From: Streptomyces sp. NBC_01255
Lineage (GTDB): Bacteria; Actinomycetota; Actinomycetes; Streptomycetales; Streptomycetaceae
DNA: 64,000 nt
NCBI RefSeq assembly: GCF_036226445.1
Contig: NZ_CP108474.1
Location: forward strand, 6,386,001 to 6,450,000
Direction of reading: 5' to 3'
Made by a program: the position numbers and the translations under genes. Below, one piece after another: positions 9,121 through 16,896 of the stretch (position 1 is the stretch's first letter; each line of letters starts with the position of its first letter). The notes under the pieces are model-generated. The model was not told the DNA's origin. It did not search any database and was given only the letters and a program-made list of their open reading frames with translations.

Positions 9121-9170
9121 TTTGCCGTACTCGACGCGCTGGTGCGGAGGATTGTCCTTAGCGTGAAGTC

Positions 9171-10430
9171 ATGAACGACACGCCGCGCATTCGGACTGTT
9201 CTGAGCTGCACTCTTCTGGCCGTCACCGTCACCGCGACCGCCACGGCGTGCGCGGGCTCCGACGGCCATCCGCTGTCGGTGAAGCCCTACGACGCGGCGG
9301 ACCAGCTCGCCATCAGTACCGCGGCCGACGGCGCCAAGGCGGACCCGGAGAAGCCCCTGGAGATCTCCGCCAAGGGCGAGGACGGCCGGATCACCGACGT
9401 CACCGCCGTCGACGCCGCAGGACGCCACCTGGCGGGTGAACTCACCGCGGACGGGCAGCGCTGGCGCTCCACGGCCTCCCTGGCGGCCGGCACCCGCTAC
9501 ACGGTCCGGGTGGCCACCGAAGACGAGGACGGCGCCCCAGGTGCCCGTACGTACACGTTCGAGACAGCCCCGGCCAAACGGGCCCTGACCGTCACCTTCG
9601 GGCCGGAGACGGGCACGTACGGCGTCGGACAGCCGATCACCGCGGACCTCGCCCTCCCCGTGAAGGACCGGGCGGCCCGCGCGGTCGTCGAGCGGGCCCT
9701 CAAGATCCGCTCCACGCCCGCCGTGGAGGGCTCCTGGTACTGGGTGGACGACAAGAAGCTGCACTTCCGGCCGAAGGAGTACTGGCCCGCCGGCGCGCGC
9801 ATCACCGCCACCGCCAACCTGGACGGCCTCAAGGTGGGCGACAAGCTCTACGGCGGCGCGTCCAAGCCGCTGAAGCTCACCATCGGCGACCGCGTCGAGG
9901 CCGTCGCGGACGCCGGCTCGCACTACATGACCGTCCGGCGCAACGGAGAAGTGATCAACACCATTCCGGTGACCACCGGCAAGCCGGGCTTCTCCACCCG
10001 CAACGGCATCAAGGTCGTGCTCGGCAAGGAGTACTACGTCCGGATGCGGGGCACCAGCATCGGCATCTCGGAAGGCAGTTCGGAGTCGTACGACCTGCCG
10101 GTCTACTACGCCACCCGGGTGACATGGAGCGGCGAATACGTCCACGCCGCGCCGTGGTCCGTCGGCTCGCAGGGTGTGGCGAACGTCAGCCACGGCTGTG
10201 TCGGCATGTCGACCGGGAACGCGGCCTGGTTCTACGAGACCGTCCGCCCCGGCGACATCGTGAAGACCGTCAACAGCTACGGCGACACGATGGACACCTT
10301 CGGCAACGGCTTCGGCGACTGGAACATGCCGTGGGACAAGTGGCGCAAGGGCAGCGCCCTGGTGGAGGAATCGGGAGACCCGACCGCCACCGAGGACGCC
10401 AAAGCCCGCCTCCGGCCCCTCTCTTTTTGA
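9171..10430 (+). CDS. Lipoprotein L,D-transpeptidase (YkuD domain, Ig-like N-terminal domains)
   Basis: Predicted exported lipoprotein (signal peptide ending at Cys27 in TATACAG) of 419 aa. Residues about 40-240 resemble the tandem Ig-like domains found before YkuD domains in mycobacterial LdtMt2-type enzymes. The C-terminal YkuD domain holds the catalytic SHGCVGMS motif with His341 and Cys343. Such enzymes form 3-3 peptidoglycan cross-links and can attach proteins to the wall. The gene stands alone between two cytochrome oxidase gene groups, with a terminator on each side, so co-regulation with oxidase genes is not indicated. Substrate assignment is by family. Confidence 0.93.
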   Translation: MNDTPRIRTVLSCTLLAVTVTATATACAGSDGHPLSVKPYDAADQLAISTAADGAKADPEKPLEISAKGEDGRITDVTAVDAAGRHLAGELTADGQRWRSTASLAAGTRYTVRVATEDEDGAPGARTYTFETAPAKRALTVTFGPETGTYGVGQPITADLALPVKDRAARAVVERALKIRSTPAVEGSWYWVDDKKLHFRPKEYWPAGARITATANLDGLKVGDKLYGGASKPLKLTIGDRVEAVADAGSHYMTVRRNGEVINTIPVTTGKPGFSTRNGIKVVLGKEYYVRMRGTSIGISEGSSESYDLPVYYATRVTWSGEYVHAAPWSVGSQGVANVSHGCVGMSTGNAAWFYETVRPGDIVKTVNSYGDTMDTFGNGFGDWNMPWDKWRKGSALVEESGDPTATEDAKARLRPLSF

Positions 10431-10466
10431 GGCTCGGTTCGCCTCCGGGGCGCTTCAGCCGGGCTC

Positions 10467-10492
10467 ACAGGGCCGACCGTGCTCGGCCCTGT
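10467..10492. terminator. Hairpin terminator between convergent genes
   Basis: Perfect 10-bp stem ACAGGGCCGA/TCGGCCCTGT with a 6-nt loop, 36 nt after the L,D-transpeptidase stop and about equally far past the end of the minus-strand receiver gene. Likely used from both sides. Confidence 0.75.
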
Positions 10493-10529
10493 TCCCCCGG
10501 CGCGCCCCTTCGGCTCACTCGCCGGAGGG

Positions 10530-10931
10530 TTACGCGTCGATCGCGAGGCGGGAACGCAGCAGGGCGGCCAGGGACGCCGCGAACTCGACCGGTTCCACCG
10601 GAAGGGTGATCGCGGCGTCCGCGCGGCTCCAGGTGGCCAGCCAGGCGTCCTGGGGGCGCCCGATGAGCAGCAGCACCGGCGGGCAGCGGAAGATCTCGTC
10701 CTTGATCTGCCGGCAGACGCCCATACCGCCGGCGGGCACCGCCTCGCCGTCCAGGACGCAGACGTCGATACCGCCCTCGTCCAGGTGCTTCAGCACCGCC
10801 GGCAGCGTCGCGCACTCCACGAACTCGACCGGCGGGACGTCGGCCGCGGGCCTGCGCCCGGCGGCGAGGCGCACCTGCGCGCGGGTGTTCGCGTCGTCGC
10901 TGTAGACCAGGACCGTGGCACTCGACTGCAT
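10530..10931 (-). CDS. Stand-alone, degenerate response-regulator receiver protein
   Basis: A 133-aa single-domain protein with the receiver (CheY) fold pattern. Asp12/Asp13 and the phosphoacceptor-position Asp61 (CVLDGE) are present, but the invariant switch Lys is replaced: the usual Lys-Pro site reads ITLPVEP (Leu110-Pro111). There is no output domain and no histidine kinase gene adjacent. ATG at 10931 follows a strong GGAGG at 7 nt, so expression looks real. It is divergent from ctaE-qcrCAB. It may act as a phosphorylation-independent binding partner. A link to respiration is inferred from position only. Confidence 0.8.
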   Translation of the reverse strand: MQSSATVLVYSDDANTRAQVRLAAGRRPAADVPPVEFVECATLPAVLKHLDEGGIDVCVLDGEAVPAGGMGVCRQIKDEIFRCPPVLLLIGRPQDAWLATWSRADAAITLPVEPVEFAASLAALLRSRLAIDA

Positions 10932-11111
10932 CGTTCCTCCGTGGGGAAGTCCGTGGGAAGGTCGTCGATCGATGCGCGGGATGCTACTCCGGTCCACACC
11001 CCGTCAACACCCGTTCAGCACCTGTTCGAAGGGGCTTCCGATGGGCCGTTCGGGCTGGACACGCCCCCCTGACACTCCGAACGGCACCCCCCGGAGTGAG
11101 GGCGGGATAAG

Positions 11112-11132
11112 CGACCGACATAATGTCGGTCG
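11112..11132. promoter_or_regulatory. Perfect inverted repeat straddling the ctaE start codon
   Basis: CGACCGACAT (11112-11121) and ATGTCGGTCG (11123-11132) are perfectly complementary with a single A between them. The second arm begins with the ctaE ATG. As DNA it could be a regulator site; as RNA the one-base spacer disfavours a simple hairpin, so a DNA site is likelier. No clear ribosome site precedes the ATG. Confidence 0.45.
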
Positions 11133-11743
11133 TGGCGACAGTAACGACAGTAGAAACAGGGCACGCGCACCCGTCGGTCAATCGACCGAACCTCACCAGC
11201 GTCGGAACCATCATCTGGTTGAGCTCCGAGCTGATGTTCTTCGCGGCCCTCTTCGCGATGTACTTCACCCTGCGATCGGTGACCGGTCCCGAGTTCTGGG
11301 CGGAAAAGGCCTCGGCCTTGGCCTTCCCGTTCTCGGCGGCCAACACCACGATCCTGGTGCTCTCCTCCCTCACCTGTCAGCTCGGCGTATTCGCTGCCGA
11401 GCGGGGCGACGTGAAGAAGCTCAGGACGTGGTTCATCATCACGTTCGTGATGGGTGCGATCTTCATCGGCGGCCAGGTCTTCGAGTACACCGAGCTGGTC
11501 AAGCACGAGGGCCTCTCGCTCTCGTCGGACCCGTACGGCTCCGTGTTCTACCTGACCACCGGCTTCCACGGCCTGCACGTGACGGGCGGTCTCATCGCCT
11601 TCCTGCTGGTCCTCGGCCGGACGTACGCCGCCAAGAGGTTCACCCACGAGCAGGCAACCGCCGCCATCGTCGTGTCCTACTACTGGCACTTCGTCGATGT
11701 CGTCTGGATCGGCCTCTTCGCCACGATCTACATGATCAAGTAA
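11123..11743 (+). CDS. ctaE: Cytochrome c oxidase subunit III
   Basis: Subunit III of aa3 oxidase, 206 aa, five predicted membrane helices, typical of the short actinobacterial form that lacks the first two helices of the mitochondrial subunit. The conserved [10 protein letters not shown] segment and the C-terminal [15 protein letters not shown] helix are diagnostic. It is separated from ctaCDF and instead heads the ctaE-qcrC-qcrA-qcrB cluster, as in other actinobacteria. ATG at 11123 has no good ribosome site, so a leaderless or near-leaderless message is possible. A GTG at 11129 is a less likely alternative start. Confidence 0.96.
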   Translation: MSVVATVTTVETGHAHPSVNRPNLTSVGTIIWLSSELMFFAALFAMYFTLRSVTGPEFWAEKASALAFPFSAANTTILVLSSLTCQLGVFAAERGDVKKLRTWFIITFVMGAIFIGGQVFEYTELVKHEGLSLSSDPYGSVFYLTTGFHGLHVTGGLIAFLLVLGRTYAAKRFTHEQATAAIVVSYYWHFVDVVWIGLFATIYMIK

Positions 11744-11816
11744 TCGGTTCCGCCTCCCGGCGGACCGAGACATCCAGCAAGCATCGACGCAGAAGATCCT
11801 GACACCGGGGTAATCC

Positions 11817-12626
11817 GTGAAAAAGCTCTCCGCACGACGACGCCATCCGCTGGCGGCGGTCGTCGTCCTCCTACTCGCGCTGGCGGCCACTGGGGGGCTG
11901 TACGCCGCGTTCGCGCCCGCGGGCACGGCGAAGGCCGATGAAACCGCCCAGTCCCTCGCGATCGAGGAGGGCAAGAAGCTCTACTCCGTCGGCTGCGCCA
12001 GCTGCCACGGAACCGGCGGTCAGGGCACCTCTGACGGCCCGTCCCTCGTCGGCGTCGGTTCGGCCTCCGTCGACTTCCAGGTCGGCACGGGCCGCATGCC
12101 GGCCCAGCAGCCGGGCGCCCAGGTCCCGAAGAAGAAGGTCATCTACTCGCAGGCCGACATCGATCAGCTCGCGGCGTACGTGGCCTCCCTCGGCGCGGGC
12201 CCGATCACGCCGACGCCGGAGCAGTACGACCCTTCCGGTGCCGACATCGCCAAGGGTGGCGAGCTGTTCCGCAACAACTGTGCCCAGTGCCACAACTTCA
12301 CCGGTGAGGGCGGCGCGCTGAGCAACGGCAAGTACGCCCCCAACCTCGAAGGCGTGAGCCCGAAGCACCTGTACGAGGCCATGCAGACCGGCCCGCAGAA
12401 CATGCCCTCCTTCCCGGACACGACCATGCCGGAGAAGCAGAAGCAGGACATCATCGCGTACGTCCAGGCCGTCAACAGCGACAAGGCCGACAGCCCGGGC
12501 GGTCTCTCGCTCGGTGGCCTCGGCCCCGTCTCCGAGGGTCTGTTCGCCTGGGTCTTCGGTCTGGGTGCGCTCATCGCAGTTGCCGTCTGGGTCGCGGCCC
12601 ACACCGCTAAGGCCAAGAAGTCATGA
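11817..12626 (+). CDS. qcrC: Diheme cytochrome c subunit of the bcc complex
   Basis: Membrane-anchored diheme cytochrome cc (269 aa) that carries electrons from the bc core directly to the oxidase CuA, replacing soluble cytochrome c. Two covalent heme motifs are visible: CASCH at residues 60-64 and CAQCH at 155-159, each in a separate cytochrome c domain. An N-terminal signal/anchor (about 10-32) and a C-terminal helix (about 240-262) place both heme domains outside. Met in TGRMPAQ and QNMPSFP are probable distal ligands. GTG at 11817; the stop overlaps the qcrA ATG as ATGA. Confidence 0.97.
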   Translation: MKKLSARRRHPLAAVVVLLLALAATGGLYAAFAPAGTAKADETAQSLAIEEGKKLYSVGCASCHGTGGQGTSDGPSLVGVGSASVDFQVGTGRMPAQQPGAQVPKKKVIYSQADIDQLAAYVASLGAGPITPTPEQYDPSGADIAKGGELFRNNCAQCHNFTGEGGALSNGKYAPNLEGVSPKHLYEAMQTGPQNMPSFPDTTMPEKQKQDIIAYVQAVNSDKADSPGGLSLGGLGPVSEGLFAWVFGLGALIAVAVWVAAHTAKAKKS

Positions 12627-13675
12627 GTACCCAAGAGATTCCAGAAGAGAACCTGCCGGCAGGGCAGGACACCGCGCACGGCGCGGTGAAGGTCGCCGAC
12701 GACCCGTTCGCCGACCCGGGCCTTCCGCCCCACAAGCCGCGCATCCAGGACATCGACGAGCGGGCCGCCCGCCGGTCCGAGCGTGCGGTCGCCTTCATGT
12801 TCGTGCTGTCGATGCTGGCCACCGTCGGCTTCATCGCCTCGTACGTGATCTTCCCGGTCGACAAGATCGTGTACATCTGGCCCTTCGGCCGGGTGTCCGC
12901 GCTCAACTTCGCCCTGGGCTGGACGCTCGGCCTGGCTCTCTTCTTCATCGGCGCGGGGGCGGTCCACTGGGCCCGCACCCTGATGTCCGACGTCGAGGTC
13001 GCCGACGAGCGTCACCCGATGGCGGCGTCGCCCGAGGTCAAGGCGCAGGTCATGGCGGACTTCGCGGCCGGTGCCGCCGAGTCCGGCTTCGGCCGCCGCA
13101 AGCTCATCCGCAACACGATGTTCGGTGCGCTGGCGCTCGTCCCGCTCTCCGGCGTCATGCTCCTGCGTGACATGGGTCCGCTGCCCGAGAAGAAGCTCCG
13201 GACCACCAAGTGGGCCCGCGGCAAGCAGCTGATCAACATGAACACGCACGAGCCGCTGCGTCCCGAGGACGTCGCGGTCGGTTCGCTGACCTTCGCGATG
13301 CCCGAGGGCATGTCGGAGCACGACCACGACTTCCAGACCGAGATCGCCAAGGCTGCCCTGATGATCGTCCGGATCCAGCCGGAGGACATCAAGGACAAGC
13401 GCGAGCTCGAGTGGTCGCACCAGGGCGTGGTCGCCTTCTCGAAGATCTGCACCCACGTGGGTTGCCCGATCTCCCTGTACGAGCAGCAGACGCATCACGT
13501 GCTCTGCCCGTGCCACCAGTCCACCTTCGACCTCTCCGACGGCGCCCGCGTCATCTTCGGCCCGGCCGGTCACGCCCTTCCGCAGCTGCGGATCGGTGTG
13601 AACGACAAGGGCTTCCTGGAGGCGCTCGGCGACTTCGACGAGCCCGTCGGTCCTGCCTTCTGGGAGCGCGGATGA
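12623..13675 (+). CDS. qcrA: Rieske iron-sulfur subunit of the bcc complex
   Basis: Rieske [2Fe-2S] protein, 350 aa, longer than canonical Rieske subunits because of the actinobacterial extension with three membrane helices (about 55-77, 95-113 and 160-180). The third helix follows a twin-arginine-like GFGRRKLIRN, consistent with Tat-assisted export of the folded cluster domain. Cluster boxes are CTHVGC (276-281) and CPCH (295-298). ATG at 12623 overlaps the qcrC stop, and its own TGA overlaps the qcrB ATG, so qcrC-qcrA-qcrB are translationally coupled. Confidence 0.97.
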   Translation: MSTQEIPEENLPAGQDTAHGAVKVADDPFADPGLPPHKPRIQDIDERAARRSERAVAFMFVLSMLATVGFIASYVIFPVDKIVYIWPFGRVSALNFALGWTLGLALFFIGAGAVHWARTLMSDVEVADERHPMAASPEVKAQVMADFAAGAAESGFGRRKLIRNTMFGALALVPLSGVMLLRDMGPLPEKKLRTTKWARGKQLINMNTHEPLRPEDVAVGSLTFAMPEGMSEHDHDFQTEIAKAALMIVRIQPEDIKDKRELEWSHQGVVAFSKICTHVGCPISLYEQQTHHVLCPCHQSTFDLSDGARVIFGPAGHALPQLRIGVNDKGFLEALGDFDEPVGPAFWERG

Positions 13676-15297
13676 GCACCGTGACCGATACGAACAAGAA
13701 GGCACCCGCCGGTGAGCGGGTCGCCGACTGGGCCGACGGTCGCCTGGGGATCTACACGCTGGCCAAGGCCAACATGCGGAAGATCTTCCCGGACCACTGG
13801 TCCTTCATGCTGGGCGAGATCTGCCTCTACAGCTTCCTCATCATCATCCTGACGGGCGTCTATCTGACGATGTTCTTCCACCCGTCGATGAACGAGGTGG
13901 AGTACGTCGGACCGTACGTCCCGCTCCAGGGACAGCTGATGTCCGAGGCGTTCAACTCGACCATGCACATCTCCTTCGAGGTGCGCGGTGGTCTGCTGAT
14001 CCGGCAGATCCACCACTGGGCGGCGCTGATCTTCCTCGCCGGCATGTTCGTGCACATGATGCGCGTGTTCTTCACCGGCGCGTTCCGCAAGCCGCGTGAG
14101 ATCAACTGGCTGTTCGGCTTCCTGCTGTTCTTCCTGGGCATGTTCACCGGTTTCACCGGTTACTCGCTCCCGGACGACCTGCTCTCCGGCACCGGTGTCC
14201 GCTTCATGCAGGGCGCGATCCTGTCGGTGCCGGTCGTCGGCACCTACCTCTCGATGTTCCTGTTCGGCGGGGAGTTCCCCGGCGGCGACTTCGTGGCCCG
14301 GTTCTACTCGGCGCACGTGCTCCTGCTGCCCGGCATCATGCTGGGCCTGGTGGTCGCCCACCTCATCCTGGTGGTCGTCCACAAGCACACGCACTACGAG
14401 GGCCCCGGCCGCACGAACAAGAACGTCGTCGGCATGCCGCTGCTGCCCGTGTACATGGCGAAGGCCGGAGGCTTCTTCTTCCTGGTCTTCGGTGTCATCG
14501 CGGTCATCTCGGCGATCGCCTCGATCAACCCGATCTGGGCCCTCGGCCCGTACCGACCGGACCAGGTGTCCACCGGCGCCCAGCCCGACTGGTACATGGG
14601 CTTCGCCGAGGGTCTGATCCGTGTCATGCCGGGCTGGGAGATCAACCTCTGGGGCCACACGCTCGTCCTGGGCGTGATGATCCCGCTGGCGATCTTCCCG
14701 GCGGTGCTCGGCGCGATCGCGGTGTACCCGTTCATCGAGTCCTGGATCACCGGCGACAAGCGCGAGCACCACATCTCGCAGCGCCCGCGCAACGCTCCGA
14801 CGCGCACCGGCTTCGGTGTCGCCTGGATCACCGCGTACATGATCATGCTCGTGGGTGGTGGAAACGACCTCTGGGCGACCCACTTCCACCTGTCGATCAA
14901 CTCGATCACCTGGTTCGTGCGGATCTTCTTCTTCGTCGGCCCGGTCATCGCGTTCATCGTCACCAAGCGGATCTGCCTCGGCCTCCAGCGCCGGGACAAG
15001 GACAAGGTGCTGCACGGCCGCGAGTCGGGCATCATCAAGCGCCTGCCGCACGGTGAGTTCGTCGAGGTCCACGAGCCGCTCAGCCAGGGCGAGCTGCACC
15101 GCCTCACGGCGCACGAGCAGTACGAGCCCGCGGCGCTGCCGCCGGCCGTCGACGAGAACGGCGTGGAGCGCAAGATCGGCGCGATCGAGAAGCTCCGGGT
15201 CAAGCTCAACAAGGGCTACTACGGCGGCGACAGCCAGGTCGCCAAGCCCACCTCGGAGGAGTACAAGGAGATCCAGAGCGGCCACGGCCACCACTGA
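13672..15297 (+). CDS. qcrB: Cytochrome b subunit of the bcc complex
   Basis: The quinol-oxidising b-type cytochrome of complex III, 541 aa. It shows the two heme-ligating His pairs in the second and fourth helices (HHWAALIFLAGMFVHMMRVF and YSAHVLLLPGIMLGLVVAHL regions) and a PDWY-type quinol site (QPDWYMGF). The actinobacterial C-terminal cytoplasmic tail is His/Glu rich and ends GHGHH. ATG at 13672 overlaps the qcrA stop. In mycobacteria the equivalent protein is the target of Q203/telacebec-type inhibitors. Last gene of ctaE-qcrCAB, followed by a perfect hairpin. Confidence 0.97.
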   Translation: MSTVTDTNKKAPAGERVADWADGRLGIYTLAKANMRKIFPDHWSFMLGEICLYSFLIIILTGVYLTMFFHPSMNEVEYVGPYVPLQGQLMSEAFNSTMHISFEVRGGLLIRQIHHWAALIFLAGMFVHMMRVFFTGAFRKPREINWLFGFLLFFLGMFTGFTGYSLPDDLLSGTGVRFMQGAILSVPVVGTYLSMFLFGGEFPGGDFVARFYSAHVLLLPGIMLGLVVAHLILVVVHKHTHYEGPGRTNKNVVGMPLLPVYMAKAGGFFFLVFGVIAVISAIASINPIWALGPYRPDQVSTGAQPDWYMGFAEGLIRVMPGWEINLWGHTLVLGVMIPLAIFPAVLGAIAVYPFIESWITGDKREHHISQRPRNAPTRTGFGVAWITAYMIMLVGGGNDLWATHFHLSINSITWFVRIFFFVGPVIAFIVTKRICLGLQRRDKDKVLHGRESGIIKRLPHGEFVEVHEPLSQGELHRLTAHEQYEPAALPPAVDENGVERKIGAIEKLRVKLNKGYYGGDSQVAKPTSEEYKEIQSGHGHH

Positions 15298-15333
15298 TCC
15301 CCTGACCTTCCGATGACGTAGGTCGCCACGGTG

Positions 15334-15364
15334 AGAGCCCCGTCCATTCGATGGACGGGGCTCT
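15334..15364 (+). terminator. Terminator of the ctaE-qcrCAB cluster
   Basis: Perfect 14-bp stem AGAGCCCCGTCCAT/ATGGACGGGGCTCT with a 3-nt TCG loop, 36 nt after the qcrB stop. It separates the respiratory genes from trpD. Confidence 0.88.
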
Positions 15365-15429
15365 TCGCCGTCTCCCGGGCTCGATAGGGTGGCACTTGTC
15401 TTTCCCTACGTGACGATCCAGGAGCTGCC

Positions 15430-16494
15430 ATGAGCGCTGCGACCCCCGCTGGAGGACCTACGTCGGCGGGCCGCTCCTGGCCCGTCCTCCTGAACGGCCT
15501 GCTCGACGGCCGCGACCTCGCCGCCGACGACACGGCCTGGGCGATGGACCTGATCATGCGCGGCGAGGCCACCGACGCCCAGATCGCCGGATTCATGGTG
15601 GCGCTGCGGGCCAAGGGCGAGACGGTCGCGGAGATCACCGGCCTCGTACGGAGCATGTACGAGCACGCCAACGTGATCGAGGTGCCGGGTCCCGCCGTCG
15701 ACATCGTCGGCACCGGCGGCGACGGCGCCAAGACCGTCAACATCTCCACGATGGCGTCGATCGTGGCCGCCGGCACGGGTGCGAAGGTCGTCAAGCACGG
15801 CAACCGCGCCGCGTCCTCCGCCTCCGGCTCCTCCGACGTGCTGGAGAAGCTCGGCATCAATCTGCATCTGACCCCGCAGCGGGTCGCCGAGGTCGCCGAG
15901 GAAGCCGGCATCACCATCTGCTTCGCGGTGAAGTTCCACCCGGCGCTGCGGCACGTCGCCGCCGCGCGCGGCCAGCTGGGGATCCGCACGACCTTCAACG
16001 TCCTCGGCCCGCTGACCAACCCGGCCAAGGTACGGGCCCAGGCCGTCGGCGTCGCCGACGCACGCATGGCGCCGATCGTGGCCGGGGTCTTCGCCGAGCG
16101 CGGCAACTCCGCCCTGGTCTTCCGCGGCGACGACGGCCTGGACGAGCTGACGACCACCTCCACCTCCCGGGTGTGGGTCGTCCGCGGCGGCACGGTCACC
16201 GAGGAGCGCTTCGACCCGCGGGACGTGGGCATCGACCTCGTACCCCTGGAGGCGCTGCGCGGCGCGGACGCCTCGTTCAACGCCGACGTGGCCCGGCGGC
16301 TGCTCGCGGGGGAGACCGGGCCCGTACGGGACGCGGTGCTCCTCAACACCGCGGCCGCGCTCACCGCGCTCGAACCGGGCGAGGGCACCCTCGTGGAGCA
16401 GCTGCGGGCCGGCATCGCGAAGGGCGCCGAGGCGATCGACTCAGGGGCGGCCCGCCGGGCCCTGGAGCGCTGGATCGCCGCCAGCAACGCGTAG
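15430..16494 (+). CDS. trpD: Anthranilate phosphoribosyltransferase
   Basis: TrpD transfers phosphoribose from PRPP to anthranilate, the second committed step of tryptophan synthesis. The 354-aa protein has the PRPP-binding glycine loop [17 protein letters not shown] (about residues 94-110), [18 protein letters not shown] and the GPLTNP motif. ATG at 15430. It stands alone between two terminators rather than in a trp operon, and the first-step enzyme (trpE-trpG fusion) is encoded 25 kb away. The trpD-qcr adjacency is also known in mycobacteria. Confidence 0.96.
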   Translation: MSAATPAGGPTSAGRSWPVLLNGLLDGRDLAADDTAWAMDLIMRGEATDAQIAGFMVALRAKGETVAEITGLVRSMYEHANVIEVPGPAVDIVGTGGDGAKTVNISTMASIVAAGTGAKVVKHGNRAASSASGSSDVLEKLGINLHLTPQRVAEVAEEAGITICFAVKFHPALRHVAAARGQLGIRTTFNVLGPLTNPAKVRAQAVGVADARMAPIVAGVFAERGNSALVFRGDDGLDELTTTSTSRVWVVRGGTVTEERFDPRDVGIDLVPLEALRGADASFNADVARRLLAGETGPVRDAVLLNTAAALTALEPGEGTLVEQLRAGIAKGAEAIDSGAARRALERWIAASNA

Positions 16495-16503
16495 TTCGCC
16501 CCC

Positions 16504-16536
16504 AAGGCCCCGGTCCAGCATGCGGACCGGGGTCTT
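16504..16536 (+). terminator. Terminator after trpD
   Basis: 13-bp stem AAGGCCCCGGTCC/GGACCGGGGTCTT (one G-U type pair) around a 7-nt loop, ten nt after the trpD stop. Confidence 0.78.
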
Positions 16537-16570
16537 GCGCATCGGCGATCATGTGGCAGGATGCATGCCA

Positions 16571-16690
16571 GGTCATGAGTGACAGCTACGAAGCCCCGGC
16601 TTGCTGTCCGGCAACCCTCCGTCCGTGGCGGGGTGCCCCGGGTGAAGACCAGGCCGTAGACAGCAAGGTCTACGGCAAGCGCGGGCCCCT
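16571..16690 (+). promoter_or_regulatory. SAM-IV riboswitch
   Basis: The element begins GGTCATGAGTGACAGC and continues AAGCCCCGGCTTGCTG, GGCAACCCTCC, GGGGTGCCCCGGGTGA and AGACC. These are the conserved blocks of the SAM-IV class of S-adenosylmethionine sensors, found mainly in Actinomycetales. The opening GGTC pairs with the closing GACC to form P1, and the 3' part (GGCCGTAGACAGCAAGGTCTACGGCAAGC) provides the extra pseudoknot hairpin typical of SAM-IV. A GGCCCCT/AGGGGTC hairpin follows before a GAGGAG ribosome site. It controls the downstream aminotransferase gene and so links that gene to sulfur/methionine metabolism. Confidence 0.88.
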
Positions 16691-16730
16691 CGACACACCA
16701 GGGGTCCTGGTCTCTCGAGGAGCTTTTTCC

Positions 16731-16751
16731 GTGAGCAAGCGAATGCGATAG
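16731..16751 (+). CDS. Six-codon ORF MSKRMR directly after the riboswitch
   Basis: GTG-AGC-AAG-CGA-ATG-CGA-TAG, preceded by a good GAGGAG ribosome site 9 nt upstream, which is the first such site after the SAM-IV aptamer. It ends 145 nt before the aminotransferase ATG. The spacing fits a riboswitch that gates translation of a mini-ORF, which would then couple to or protect the downstream message. Too short for statistical support; called from its ribosome site and placement. Confidence 0.45.
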   Translation: MSKRMR

Positions 16752-16896
16752 GGCGAATCCGCCCCTACTTCACCCTCGGATCAGGGTCACTTTCGCGTAC
16801 CCCCATGTCTTCCGAGGCATCACCCGTACCCCGCCGTGTCCGGCCGCGTACGGGATCACCGAAGCCATTCCGCACCGCCCGCCGGGAGATACCGCC

